Source: Halomarina salina
Lineage (GTDB): Archaea; Halobacteriota; Halobacteria; Halobacteriales; Haloarculaceae
Assembly (NCBI RefSeq): GCF_023074835.1
Contig: NZ_JALLGW010000001.1
Location: forward strand, 1-64,000
Reading direction: 5' to 3'
Length of the DNA: 64,000 nt
The first letter of the stretch is position 1. Each line of letters opens with the position of its first letter. Both the position numbers and the translations under genes were made by a program. Positions 25,903 through 33,093 of this stretch are shown in pieces. Under the pieces are notes generated by a model, which worked only from the letters and a program-made list of their open reading frames with translations, was not told the DNA's origin and made no database searches.

Positions 25903-27791
25903 CGTTCGCGCCGTCGTGCGTGGGCGGCGACGACGTGGTCGGGGGCGAGGTCGCCCCCTTCGACGGTTCGCCCCAGCCACTCGGTACGGTCGGCGAGCGC
26001 ACCCCGTACGTCGGCGTAGGACTCGTCGGGGTGGGCGAGGGCAGCGACGAGCCGGCTGTTCCCCCGGTCGACGCGGCCGGTCGCGGTCAGTCCGGAGCGG
26101 TCGCGGTCGAACAGCGTCGCGAACCCGCCGTCGCGGGTGACCTCCTCGATGCGGGCGACGCGTCTCCCGTCGGCCGTCCGCTCGCAGGTCACCAGCAGGT
26201 CGGTCGCGGCGAACGCGTCGTCGTCGACGCCGTGGTCGCGGAGGCGGGCGCGGACGCCCGACGCCCCCTCGCCGTGGACCGTTCCGAGGACAGCCCCGTC
26301 GTTCGACCCGACGCGCATCGCCTCGAACAGCGCCGGGGCCTCGCTCCCCCGCACCTCGCCGACGAGGAGTGCGCCTTCGCCGAGTCGGAGTGCGGTCCGG
26401 AGGGCCTCGCTCGGCCCGAGTCCGTCGTCGGTGTCGACGTGGAGTCGCTGGACGTCGTGGCCGACTCGCTGGAGCGTCTCGACCGGGAGTTCGGCCGTGT
26501 CCTCGATGGCGACGGTGCGCACGGCGGCGGGGAGTTCGAACGTGAGCGCACCGAGGAGCGTCGTCTTCCCCGCCCCGCGGCCACCGGCGACGAGGGCGGC
26601 GGCACCGCGCTCGACCGCCAGCGAGCAGAGCGCTGCCGCGTCCGCCGGGAGCGTGCCGCCGTCGACCAGTCCGGGGAGGGTCCACGTCCCCCGGTCGCGT
26701 GCGCGGAACGCGAACGCCACGCCGTCGCTGACGGGGTCGGTGACGCCCGCGACGCGAACCCGGCGGTCGCCCGCCTCCGTCGTCGCGTCGAGCGTCGGCG
26801 ACGCCCTGGAGAACGCGCGACCGCTCGCCCGCCGAAACCGGGAGGCGAGCGTCTCCACGCCCCGCTCCGTGAGACCGACGTTCGTCCGCATCGGCCGCCC
26901 GTCGACGTGGACCCGGAGCGTCCCCTCGTCGGCGGGAGCGGTCACGAACACGTCCGAGCAGGCCGGGTCGGCGAACAGGTCCTCCAGCACGCCGTTGCCG
27001 CGGGTGTGTTTGCGGAGGACGCGCCGCACCGTCTCGACCGGTAGCTCGGACCCGTCGCCGAGAGCAGTCGTCTCCGACTCGACGGCCGCCCGGACCGCAC
27101 GCGCCGGGGCGCGTTCGCCACGGTCACCGCCAGGGACGGTCCCCGAGGCCAGGTGGTCGGCCGCGGCGGCGAGCGTGGCGAGCGCCGAGGCGTCCAGTTC
27201 GAGTTCGACCGGGACGAGGTGGTACGTCGGCAGGTCGTCGCCGGGACGCTCGTAGATGCGCACCACCGCACCCGTCGAGAGGTCCCGCCGGTCGACGAGC
27301 GTCGCCGCCTCCGGGAGCCGGCGGGCGACGCGTGACCGGGCGACCGTCGGGCCGACGGACGGTCGGAGCGCCTCGCGTTCGCTCGCGGCGCGGGCGGCCA
27401 GTTCCGCGAGGCCGGTCTCGGCCGCGACGTCGGCGACGGGGCCGGCGCGACCCGACGCCTGTCGGGCGACGTCGAGCGGGTCGCGACCGACCCGACCGGC
27501 GAGCGTCTCGTCGTGGAACGCCGCGAGGTCGGCGAACCGACCGGCGGCGAGCAGCAACGCGGCCGCCTCGTCCTCGTAGGCGCGTTCGACCCCGTTGGCA
27601 CTGGTCACGACGCACTCGGCGTCCCGGTCGGTCAGCGCGCCGACGACCGTCGTACGGCAGGCCGGTTCGGTCGCGAGACGACCCGCACCGGGACAGTCGG
27701 CCGCGTCGACGACGAGTCGGTCACCGTCGAACGAGGTGGCGCAGCGACAGTCCGCGTCGGTCTCGTCGCGGAAGCGGTCGAGCAAGGTCAC
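25896..27791 (-). CDS. Type II/IV secretion ATPase (TadA/VirB11-like) with Cys-rich N terminus
   Basis: 631 residues from a GTG at 27791. The motor domain is complete: Walker A GGRGAGKTTLLGAL near residue 405, the Asp box (TVAIEDTAELP) and Walker B/His box GALLVGEVRGSEAPALFEAM with GTVHGEGASGV. Residues 15-62 hold five cysteines (DCRC, DCP, ACR, ECV), perhaps a zinc site, and a long alpha-helical middle region (65-290) separates it from the motor. It powers assembly or secretion with TadC next door. The start is fixed by a GTTCAAGT element at 27816-27823; it overlaps the upstream gene by 71 bp, which is much more than elsewhere here. Confidence 0.85.
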   Translation of the reverse strand: MTLLDRFRDETDADCRCATSFDGDRLVVDAADCPGAGRLATEPACRTTVVGALTDRDAECVVTSANGVERAYEDEAAALLLAAGRFADLAAFHDETLAGRVGRDPLDVARQASGRAGPVADVAAETGLAELAARAASEREALRPSVGPTVARSRVARRLPEAATLVDRRDLSTGAVVRIYERPGDDLPTYHLVPVELELDASALATLAAAADHLASGTVPGGDRGERAPARAVRAAVESETTALGDGSELPVETVRRVLRKHTRGNGVLEDLFADPACSDVFVTAPADEGTLRVHVDGRPMRTNVGLTERGVETLASRFRRASGRAFSRASPTLDATTEAGDRRVRVAGVTDPVSDGVAFAFRARDRGTWTLPGLVDGGTLPADAAALCSLAVERGAAALVAGGRGAGKTTLLGALTFELPAAVRTVAIEDTAELPVETLQRVGHDVQRLHVDTDDGLGPSEALRTALRLGEGALLVGEVRGSEAPALFEAMRVGSNDGAVLGTVHGEGASGVRARLRDHGVDDDAFAATDLLVTCERTADGRRVARIEEVTRDGGFATLFDRDRSGLTATGRVDRGNSRLVAALAHPDESYADVRGALADRTEWLGRTVEGGDLAPDHVVAAHARRRERC

Positions 27792-28239
27792 GGGCGGCGG
27801 TGGTCGCGTTCTCCGACTTGAACCCTCGCCGGACGACGACGACCGACCGACCGGCACGGTGTCGGTGGGAGAGAACCAGTCGCGCTCGCCCGACGACGAC
27901 GAGCGGTCCGTCCGGGACGACCAGCGACGGAAGCCGGTCGACGTGCCACTGGCCGTCGCCGACCCGCCACGCCACGCGCCCGTCGCGGAGTCGGAGTCGC
28001 CCACTACGTGCGCCCCAGCCACGAGTCGGCAGGTCGAGGCGGAGGCTGTGGCGGGCGGCCGTCTCGCCCAGTGCTGGGTCGCTGGTTGCGGCCAGTCGCT
28101 CGCCGGTGGCTCGAACCCGCTCGCTCGCGTCGTCGAGGGCCGTCGCGGCCCTGGTGCTGCGGGCGTCGTCGACGGCGGGCAGGGACACGGCGAGTAGCGC
28201 GAGGGTGAGCAGGACTGCGAGGACGACGCGGAGGGCCAC
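27721..28239 (-). CDS. N-anchored accessory protein of the secretion locus (DUF7311-like)
   Basis: 172 residues from a GTG at 28239, which begins 3 bp after the stop of the coiled-coil gene. One helix at about residues 3-22 (LRVVLAVLLTLALLAVSLPA) is followed by an Arg-rich domain. The last 24 codons overlap the ATPase gene in another frame, so the C terminus may be less constrained. Family I recall as DUF7311; function unknown. The stretch encoding RRGFKSEN contains the promoter-like GTTCAAGT box of the ATPase gene. Confidence 0.65.
   Translation of the reverse strand: MALRVVLAVLLTLALLAVSLPAVDDARSTRAATALDDASERVRATGERLAATSDPALGETAARHSLRLDLPTRGWGARSGRLRLRDGRVAWRVGDGQWHVDRLPSLVVPDGPLVVVGRARLVLSHRHRAGRSVVVVRRGFKSENATTAARDLARPLPRRDRRGLSLRHLVRR
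27816..27823 (-). promoter_or_regulatory. GTTCAAGT element, copy 2
   Basis: Minus-strand GCGAGGGTTCAAGTCGGAG inside the end of the DUF7311-like gene; the box ends 24 nt before the GTG at 27791. Because it lies in coding sequence yet keeps the spacing seen in the two intergenic copies, it supports an internal promoter for the ATPase. Confidence 0.55.
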
Positions 28240-28242
28240 GGC

Positions 28243-28716
28243 TCAGAACGCGTCGCCGACGCGGGCGAGGAGACCGCTGTCCGCCTCCTCCTCGTCGGTG
28301 GTCTCCGACTCCTCGGTCGTGTCCCACGCCGACGCGTCGACAGGGGTCGAGAGCTCCCGGCCCGTCGGTGCGTGGAGCGGGCCGTGAGCCTCGTCGAACC
28401 GCTCGTCGTTCGCGGTCGAATCGCCGTCGGTCGCTCGGGTCACTGGTGGGTCGGAAGCGGGTGCGTCCGACGCTGCCGCGTGTGTCTCGGAAACTCGCTG
28501 CTCGATGTCGCCGACGACCGCACGAAGCGACTCGACGGAGGCCCGGAGGTCGGCGACGTCGGCTTCCAGCGTCTCGACGCGGTCGGGGTCGACGCTCGTC
28601 GTCGGTGGGAGCGTCGTATCGCCGGCAGTGGCGTCGTCGGACCCGTCGGTCAGCGCGCGTTCGAGTGCGTCGACGCGGTCGGCGAGCGAGGAGTCGGTAG
28701 TTGGGGTGTCGGTCAT
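28243..28716 (-). CDS. Coiled-coil accessory protein of the secretion locus (DUF7310-like)
   Basis: 157 acidic residues with no membrane segment, first gene of the locus. Residues about 10-25 and 45-75 form heptad-rich helices (LADRVDALERALTDG; VETLEADVADLRASVESLRA then VVGDIEQRV), a clear coiled coil, followed by a disordered acidic linker and a short C-terminal helix (SGLLARVGDAF). Probably a cytoplasmic adaptor of the ATPase. Family recalled as DUF7310. It has the first GTTCAAGT element 24 nt upstream and a 3-bp gap to the next gene. Confidence 0.75.
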   Translation of the reverse strand: MTDTPTTDSSLADRVDALERALTDGSDDATAGDTTLPPTTSVDPDRVETLEADVADLRASVESLRAVVGDIEQRVSETHAAASDAPASDPPVTRATDGDSTANDERFDEAHGPLHAPTGRELSTPVDASAWDTTEESETTDEEEADSGLLARVGDAF

Positions 28717-28740
28717 GGACGACGCTGGTCTCGGCCTGCT

Positions 28741-28748
28741 ACTTGAAC
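28741..28748 (-). promoter_or_regulatory. GTTCAAGT element, copy 3 (locus promoter)
   Basis: Minus-strand CCGAGCGTTCAAGTAGCAGG; the box ends 24 nt before the ATG at 28716 and is the best candidate for the main promoter of the eight-gene locus. Confidence 0.6.
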
Positions 28749-28847
28749 GCTCGGAGAGCGATGCTGCGGGTTTCAGAGCAACGAGGCGGGTCAGGAACGA
28801 GACGAGACAGGGACGAAGCGAGCGTTCGGTCGGACGGGAGAACCGGT

Positions 28848-30197
28848 TCAGGCGCGGGTGAGACTGGAGCCGTCGAACGCGGTGCGGTCGTACTCCAGGT
28901 CCATCAGGTCGAGGAGCGTCGGGGCGATGTCGAGCAGGTCGGCGTCGCCGATGTGGACGTTCTCGTCGTCGACGAACAGGCAGGCGTTGTCGAAGCTGTG
29001 CATGCCGTTCCGCGGGCCGCTGGTGTACACCTCGCCGCCGTCCTTGAACCCGGCTTTGAGGTCGTAGCCGTGGTTCGGGATGACGACGAGGTCCGGCGCG
29101 ATGTCGTCGTGTGCGCCGCGGAACGCGTCCTCCTTCGTGACGACGCGCTCGGCGACCTTCGAGCCGTCCGGCCCCTCCATCGCTTCGAGGTCGGCCTTCA
29201 GTTCGTCGCGCACGTCCTCGTACTCGTCTTCGGGGACGCTCCCGCGCGGTTCGCGGCCTTCGAGGTTGATGTAGAACCGGCCGGGGATGAGCGCGTAGGC
29301 GCGGGTGTCGTCGGAGATGTCGGCCAGCGAGTCGTGGTCCTCGCCGTCGAAGTCCAGCCAGCCGTTCTGGCGGAGCCAGGTGTTGTAGTGGACCTCGTGG
29401 TTCAGGCTGGTGAACCCGTGGTCGCTCGCGACGACCATCGTGACGTCCTCGGGGAGCATCTCGCGGAGCTTCCCGAGGTACTCGTCGACGCGCTTGTAGA
29501 ACTCCATGAACAGCTCCTTGTCGTCGGTGTCGTCCTCGTAGTCCTTGAACAGGAAGTGGTTGACCCGGTCGGTGGTCATGAAGACGCCGAAGAAGAGGTC
29601 CCAGTCGTCCTCCTCGATGTAGTGGCTGAACGCCTCGAAGCGGGCGTCGAGCGTCTCGAACGCGTCGTCGATGAACTCCGACTTGTCCTCCTGGTGGCCG
29701 AGTTTGGAGTTCATGTCGATGCGGTAGCCGACCGATTCGAGCGTCTCGCGGAGGTCGTCGGGGTACGCCGCCTTCTCGACGCTCGGCGACAGGAAGCCGC
29801 TGACCATGCGCTGGACGTTGCGCTGTGGCGGGAACGTGACGGGGACGTTCATCACCGTCGCCTCGCGGCCCGCGTCGGTCACGCGATCCCAGAGCCGCGT
29901 CGCCTGCACGTCCCGACCCATGGGGACGTACGTGTCGTACGAGCCGTTCTCGCGGTCCTGGAAGCCGTAGACACCCGTCTCGCCGGGGTTGACACCGGTG
30001 GTGAGCGAGGGCCAGCAGGCGCTGGACTCGGGCGGGACGATGCTGTCGATAGCGCCAGCCGTGCCGTCGCGCGCCATCGCGGAGAGGTTCGGGAACTCGT
30101 CGGGGTTGTCGCTGACGAGGCTGTAGGGGACGCCGTCGATACCGAAGAAGGCGACGCGGGGGCCGTCACCGCCACGAAGCCGGTCGAACAATCCCAT
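28848..30197 (-). CDS. Alkaline-phosphatase-superfamily phosphodiesterase/nucleotide pyrophosphatase
   Basis: 449 residues. The metal and nucleophile sites of the type I phosphodiesterase fold are visible: FFGIDGVPYSLV near residue 18, the Ser/Thr nucleophile region PPESSACWPSLTTGVNPG near 60, MVVASDHGFTS near 255 and the C-terminal IAPTLLDLMDLE. In haloarchaea such proteins are annotated as nucleotide pyrophosphatase or sulfatase-like; the natural substrate is unknown. ATG at 30197 is chosen because TTGTATCC (minus, about 30217-30224) lies about 25 nt upstream. Not part of the secretion operon: the intervening 130 bp carries that operon's promoter. Confidence 0.85.
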   Translation of the reverse strand: MGLFDRLRGGDGPRVAFFGIDGVPYSLVSDNPDEFPNLSAMARDGTAGAIDSIVPPESSACWPSLTTGVNPGETGVYGFQDRENGSYDTYVPMGRDVQATRLWDRVTDAGREATVMNVPVTFPPQRNVQRMVSGFLSPSVEKAAYPDDLRETLESVGYRIDMNSKLGHQEDKSEFIDDAFETLDARFEAFSHYIEEDDWDLFFGVFMTTDRVNHFLFKDYEDDTDDKELFMEFYKRVDEYLGKLREMLPEDVTMVVASDHGFTSLNHEVHYNTWLRQNGWLDFDGEDHDSLADISDDTRAYALIPGRFYINLEGREPRGSVPEDEYEDVRDELKADLEAMEGPDGSKVAERVVTKEDAFRGAHDDIAPDLVVIPNHGYDLKAGFKDGGEVYTSGPRNGMHSFDNACLFVDDENVHIGDADLLDIAPTLLDLMDLEYDRTAFDGSSLTRA

Positions 30198-30304
30198 GGT
30201 AGGCCTACCACGACTAGGATACAAGAAGCTACCCCTCTCACACGCTGCCTACGGCTGGTACGCGACGGATAGACAGCGGCAGTCCGAGGGGGCTATCGCC
30301 GACG

Positions 30305-30430
30305 CTACTCCGTCTCCGCGTCGAGCGGGTCCGCCGACTCCGCCTCCAGTTCCTCGGCGGTCCGCGGCGGTCGCTCGAAGTTCTCCGGGACGACGGTCCG
30401 GTGGTGCATGCCGAACTGACGGGCGCTCAT
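30305..30430 (-). CDS. Putative 41-residue protein
   Basis: A short open frame with high GC3: MSARQFGMHHRTVVPENFER followed by PPRTAEELEAESADPLDAETE. The acidic C terminus and codon use match genes here. A TATA-like TAATTATTAG (minus, 30458-30467) is about 32 nt upstream of the ATG. No cysteine, helix or motif suggests a function. It lies alone between the phosphodiesterase gene and ppa, both on the same strand. Confidence 0.6.
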   Translation of the reverse strand: MSARQFGMHHRTVVPENFERPPRTAEELEAESADPLDAETE

Positions 30431-30588
30431 TACGGTAAACGCTACCGCATCTACGGACTAATAATTACCCATAATCATAACACATGTCGCTCGTGTGCCG
30501 ACATTACCGGCAGGAATCTCCGGACCGGACAGGCGACGCTGGTCGGCGTATCGGGGAGAACTGTCGAGAAGAAACCGCCCTCGCCTGA

Positions 30589-31122
30589 CTACCCGAAGTG
30601 CTCCTCGTAGAGGTCCTGTGCGTGCTCGATGGCGTCGTGGGCGGCCTGCTTGTCCTCCCAGCCGAGCGTCTCGACCTCCTTGCCCTTCTCCAGATTCTTG
30701 TACGTCGTGAAGAACTCGTCTATCTCGTCGAGGGTCTGCTGCTGGATGTCGTCGAGGTCGTCGATGTGGTCGTAGCGCGGGTCCTCCTCCGGCACCGCGA
30801 TGACCTTGTCGTCCTGTTCGCCGTCGTCGTCCATCTTCATCAGGGCGACCGGGCGCGCCTCGATGACGCAGCCGGGGAACGTCTGGTCCTCGACGAGGAC
30901 GAGCACGTCGAAGGGGTCCTCGTCGTCGTAGTAGCTCCGCGGGATGAACCCGTAGTCCGACGGGTAGTGGACGTTCGAGTGCAGCACGCGGTCGAGGACG
31001 ACGCCGGGGATGTCCTTGTCGTACTCGTACTTGTTGCGCTCGCCTTTCAGGCACTCCACGACGGCGTAGATGGTCTCGGGCGCGTTCGGCCCCGTTTCCA
31101 GGTCTTCCCAGAGATTCGTCAT
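30589..31122 (-). CDS. ppa: Inorganic pyrophosphatase, family I
   Basis: 177 residues, the standard size of the archaeal soluble family I enzyme, which removes PPi from biosynthetic reactions. The signature is intact: ECLKGERNKYEYDKD near residue 25 (Lys, Glu, Lys), then SDYGFIPRSYYDDEDPFDVL with the metal-binding Asp residues and DKVIAVPEEDPRY. ATG at 31122 (MTNLWEDL) is chosen; an earlier start at 31140 adds six residues absent from homologues. A TATA-like TACTTTTTGG (minus, about 31145-31154) is about 28 nt upstream. A long A/T-rich region separates it from the divergent PadR-like regulator. Confidence 0.95.
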   Translation of the reverse strand: MTNLWEDLETGPNAPETIYAVVECLKGERNKYEYDKDIPGVVLDRVLHSNVHYPSDYGFIPRSYYDDEDPFDVLVLVEDQTFPGCVIEARPVALMKMDDDGEQDDKVIAVPEEDPRYDHIDDLDDIQQQTLDEIDEFFTTYKNLEKGKEVETLGWEDKQAAHDAIEHAQDLYEEHFG

Positions 31123-31207
31123 CGTCGGATGTGCGCGCAACGGCCAAAAAGTACTTTCGGCACGGTCGTCACTATACTAACACGATATCTATCCATTCCG
31201 TAGTGTC

Positions 31208-31217
31208 TATAAATAGC
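31208..31217 (+). promoter_or_regulatory. Distal TATA box before the RosR/PadR-like gene
   Basis: CTATAAATAG lies about 24 nt before a 12-codon open frame (ATG 31236, stop 31272) and about 115 nt before the regulator ATG. It may be an alternative promoter giving a long leader with that short frame, or serve only the micro-ORF. Low certainty. Confidence 0.35.
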
Positions 31218-31294
31218 GATTGTCTCTGCATAATTATGAATGGAAAACCCTTCGCAGTAAGGCGATATTGCTGACGAACACGTTATTGGTTGAG

Positions 31295-31307
31295 AAGTTT
31301 TAAATAG
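31295..31307 (+). promoter_or_regulatory. Promoter box of the PadR-like gene
   Basis: AAGTTTTAAATAG, centred about 27 nt before the ATG at 31329, with purine-rich GAGAAG before it as BRE. The same 13-mer precedes tfb at 33055-33067. Confidence 0.75.
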
Positions 31308-31328
31308 CGGCGTATCCTCCCCTCACTC

Positions 31329-31691
31329 ATGTCAGAGGCACAGTCAGTAGCTGGCGACCCGGGCATCAGCCGCGAATTGACAGCGTTCCAACAGAATATC
31401 CTCGTCATCCTCGCCGAGGAGCCCCGATACGGGCTCGCTATCAAGCGAGAGCTCGAGGAGTACTACAACTCCGAAGTGAACCACGGGCGACTCTACCCCA
31501 ACCTGGACGACCTCGTGGAGCTCGACCTCGTCGAGAAGAGTGAACTCGACAAGCGGACGAACCAGTACGCGCTGACCGAGGACGGCAAGCAGGCAGTCCT
31601 CGACCAGCTTCGCTGGGTGTTCTCGCGCTACGTCGTCGACGACTCGCGTGCGAGCGACCTGCGCGAACTCATCGACACCGTCGAGCAGTAG
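31329..31691 (+). CDS. PadR-family winged-helix regulator, RosR-like
   Basis: 120 residues, a single winged helix: LTAFQQNILVILAEEPRYGL (helix 1-2), the recognition segment HGRLYPNLDDLVELDLVEK, then the wing KRTNQYALTEDG and a C-terminal dimerisation helix. The GRLYPNLDDLVE core and overall length closely resemble haloarchaeal RosR, the oxidative-stress regulator, though I cannot prove orthology without search. Transcription is leaderless from the TTTTAAATA box. The 185-bp upstream spacer has an imperfect dyad near 31250-31280 (TTCGCAG ... CTGACGAA) that could be its own operator. Convergent with the RNase HI operon. Confidence 0.9.
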   Translation: MSEAQSVAGDPGISRELTAFQQNILVILAEEPRYGLAIKRELEEYYNSEVNHGRLYPNLDDLVELDLVEKSELDKRTNQYALTEDGKQAVLDQLRWVFSRYVVDDSRASDLRELIDTVEQ

Positions 31692-31709
31692 AGACCGACA
31701 GCGATTCCG

Positions 31710-31716
31710 TTTTTAT
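31710..31716 (+). terminator. T-rich terminator after the PadR-like gene
   Basis: TTTTTAT about 19 nt after the stop codon, between convergent genes; the usual archaeal T-stretch signal. Confidence 0.5.
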
Positions 31717-31724
31717 CGCGCGCT

Positions 31725-32348
31725 TCACTCCCGAGCGACGGCCATCGTCTTCTCGACGGACTCCTCGACGACCGCCCGCTGGTCGTCGCTCGGCCACGCG
31801 TTGCGCGGGAAGTACTCCGCGAGGAACTCCGCGCGCATTCGGTCGGTCGCCTCCTCGATGGGTTTCAGGTAGTGGTTGCCCATGAAGTCCGCGAACGCCG
31901 CGGCGTTGTCGCCGTGGACGTCGCCGTGGCGCTCTCGGACCGCCGCGACGACGGACTGGTTGTGCGCGTCGACCGACTCCCAGTCGGCGTCGTCGGCCGG
32001 TTCTTCGAGCGGAACCTCGACCGCGCGCTCGGTGTCGTCGATACGCTCGACTCGCACCGACCCGTCCGCGACCCACTCGGCCGGGTGAAGGACCAGCACG
32101 TCGTCGTCACGTTCCCGCGCGACGAACGCGTAGTCGTCGAGGAGGTCGCTGCGCCTTTCGCGAGCGGCCGTCGCCTCGTCGGGGTCGACGGCGTCACGCG
32201 CGAGGCGCGTCAGGCGCTCCGCCTCCTCGACCACCGACTCCGGGAGTTCTGCCGAGTCGGCGGTCCCGTCGGACTCGTCGGCGTCTTCCGCGCCGTACTC
32301 GTCGTCTCGGTCGGTGCCTGCTGCCGTAGAGCGGTCGTCGTCAGTCAT
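31725..32348 (-). CDS. rnhA-operon protein (DUF7108-like), unknown function
   Basis: 207 very acidic residues. A 40-residue Asp/Glu/Gly disordered start is followed by a helical region (ELPESVVEEAERLTRLARDA) and a beta-rich part with YAFVARERDDDVLVLHPAEW, then HNQSVVAAVRERHGDVHGDN and NHYLKPIEEATDRM. I recall this as the conserved partner of haloarchaeal RNase HI. It starts inside the end of rnhA (8-bp overlap), which argues for coupled production. Confidence 0.7.
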   Translation of the reverse strand: MTDDDRSTAAGTDRDDEYGAEDADESDGTADSAELPESVVEEAERLTRLARDAVDPDEATAARERRSDLLDDYAFVARERDDDVLVLHPAEWVADGSVRVERIDDTERAVEVPLEEPADDADWESVDAHNQSVVAAVRERHGDVHGDNAAAFADFMGNHYLKPIEEATDRMRAEFLAEYFPRNAWPSDDQRAVVEESVEKTMAVARE

Positions 32349-32931
32349 CGAGTGCGTCGTTGGCTAGTTCGTCGGCGCGGTCGTTTATCTCGCGCGGTAC
32401 GTGTTCGAGCGACCAGTCGTCGAACTCGCGGAGCAGTTCGCGCACCCGGACGCGCTTCTCGCGGAGTTCGGGGTCGTTCGTGTTCCACGCGCCCTTCACC
32501 TGCTTGACGACGAGCTGGGAGTCGCCGCGGATCTGGAGGCTGTCGAACCCGAGGTCGGCCGCCGCCTCGAGGGCACGGGTGAGCGCCGCGTACTCCGCCT
32601 GGTTGTTCGTCGCCCGACCGATGGTCTCGCCCCCCTCGGCGGCGATACCGTCGCCCGTGACGATGACCCACCCGACGGCGGCGGGACCGGGGTTGCCCCG
32701 CGACGCCCCGTCGAAGTAGACGTGGGCACGGCCGCCACCGCCCTGGAGGACGCCGACGAGACGGGTCGGGTTCCCCCCCTGGACGACGACCTTGTCGTCG
32801 TAGGCGACGGCCGTCGCGCCCTCGTGGTCGGCCCGCCAGCGTTCGTGGTCGGTGTTGCCCTCGCGGACGGTCACGCCCGCGTCGACCAGTCGCGTTCGAG
32901 CCTCGTCTGGGTCGCACTCGATAACCGGCAT
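32341..32931 (-). CDS. rnhA: Ribonuclease HI with N-terminal extension
   Basis: 196 residues. The RNase H core (about residues 68-196) has the catalytic acids in YFDGASRGNPGPAAVGWV, NNQAEYAAL, IRGDSQLV and DRADELAN. Before it lie about 65 residues (VIECDPDEARTRLVDAG ... VVVQGGNPTRLVGVL) that are not the eukaryotic hybrid-binding domain but look like a small separate fold found in haloarchaeal enzymes. It degrades RNA in RNA/DNA hybrids (Okazaki primers, R-loops). Start ATG at 32931; no clear TATA upstream. Overlaps the DUF7108-like gene. Confidence 0.92.
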   Translation of the reverse strand: MPVIECDPDEARTRLVDAGVTVREGNTDHERWRADHEGATAVAYDDKVVVQGGNPTRLVGVLQGGGGRAHVYFDGASRGNPGPAAVGWVIVTGDGIAAEGGETIGRATNNQAEYAALTRALEAAADLGFDSLQIRGDSQLVVKQVKGAWNTNDPELREKRVRVRELLREFDDWSLEHVPREINDRADELANDALDD

Positions 32932-33054
32932 ACCCCGCGGTCTCGTGGGTGGAATGAAGTGGGTTGCGGTCGGCGGTGAAACCGCGGGTAAACTCCCCGT
33001 CATCGGCGCTCAGTGCCCCGATTCCGACCAGACCCTCGACACCCAACCGATGCA

Positions 33055-33067
33055 AAGTTTTAAATAG
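33055..33067 (+). promoter_or_regulatory. tfb promoter box
   Basis: AAGTTTTAAATAG, identical over 13 nt to the box at 31295-31307. Its centre is about 32 nt before the ATG, giving a leader of roughly 4 nt. A second A/T run (TATAAAAA, 33082-33089) is too close to the ATG to be the TATA box. Confidence 0.7.
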
Positions 33068-33093
33068 AGCTCCCGTAATACTATAAAAACGCG

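Noticed and set aside
33082-33089. TATAAAAA as tfb promoter
   Set aside because: Only about 8 nt from the ATG; a start 27 nt downstream would be inside the gene.
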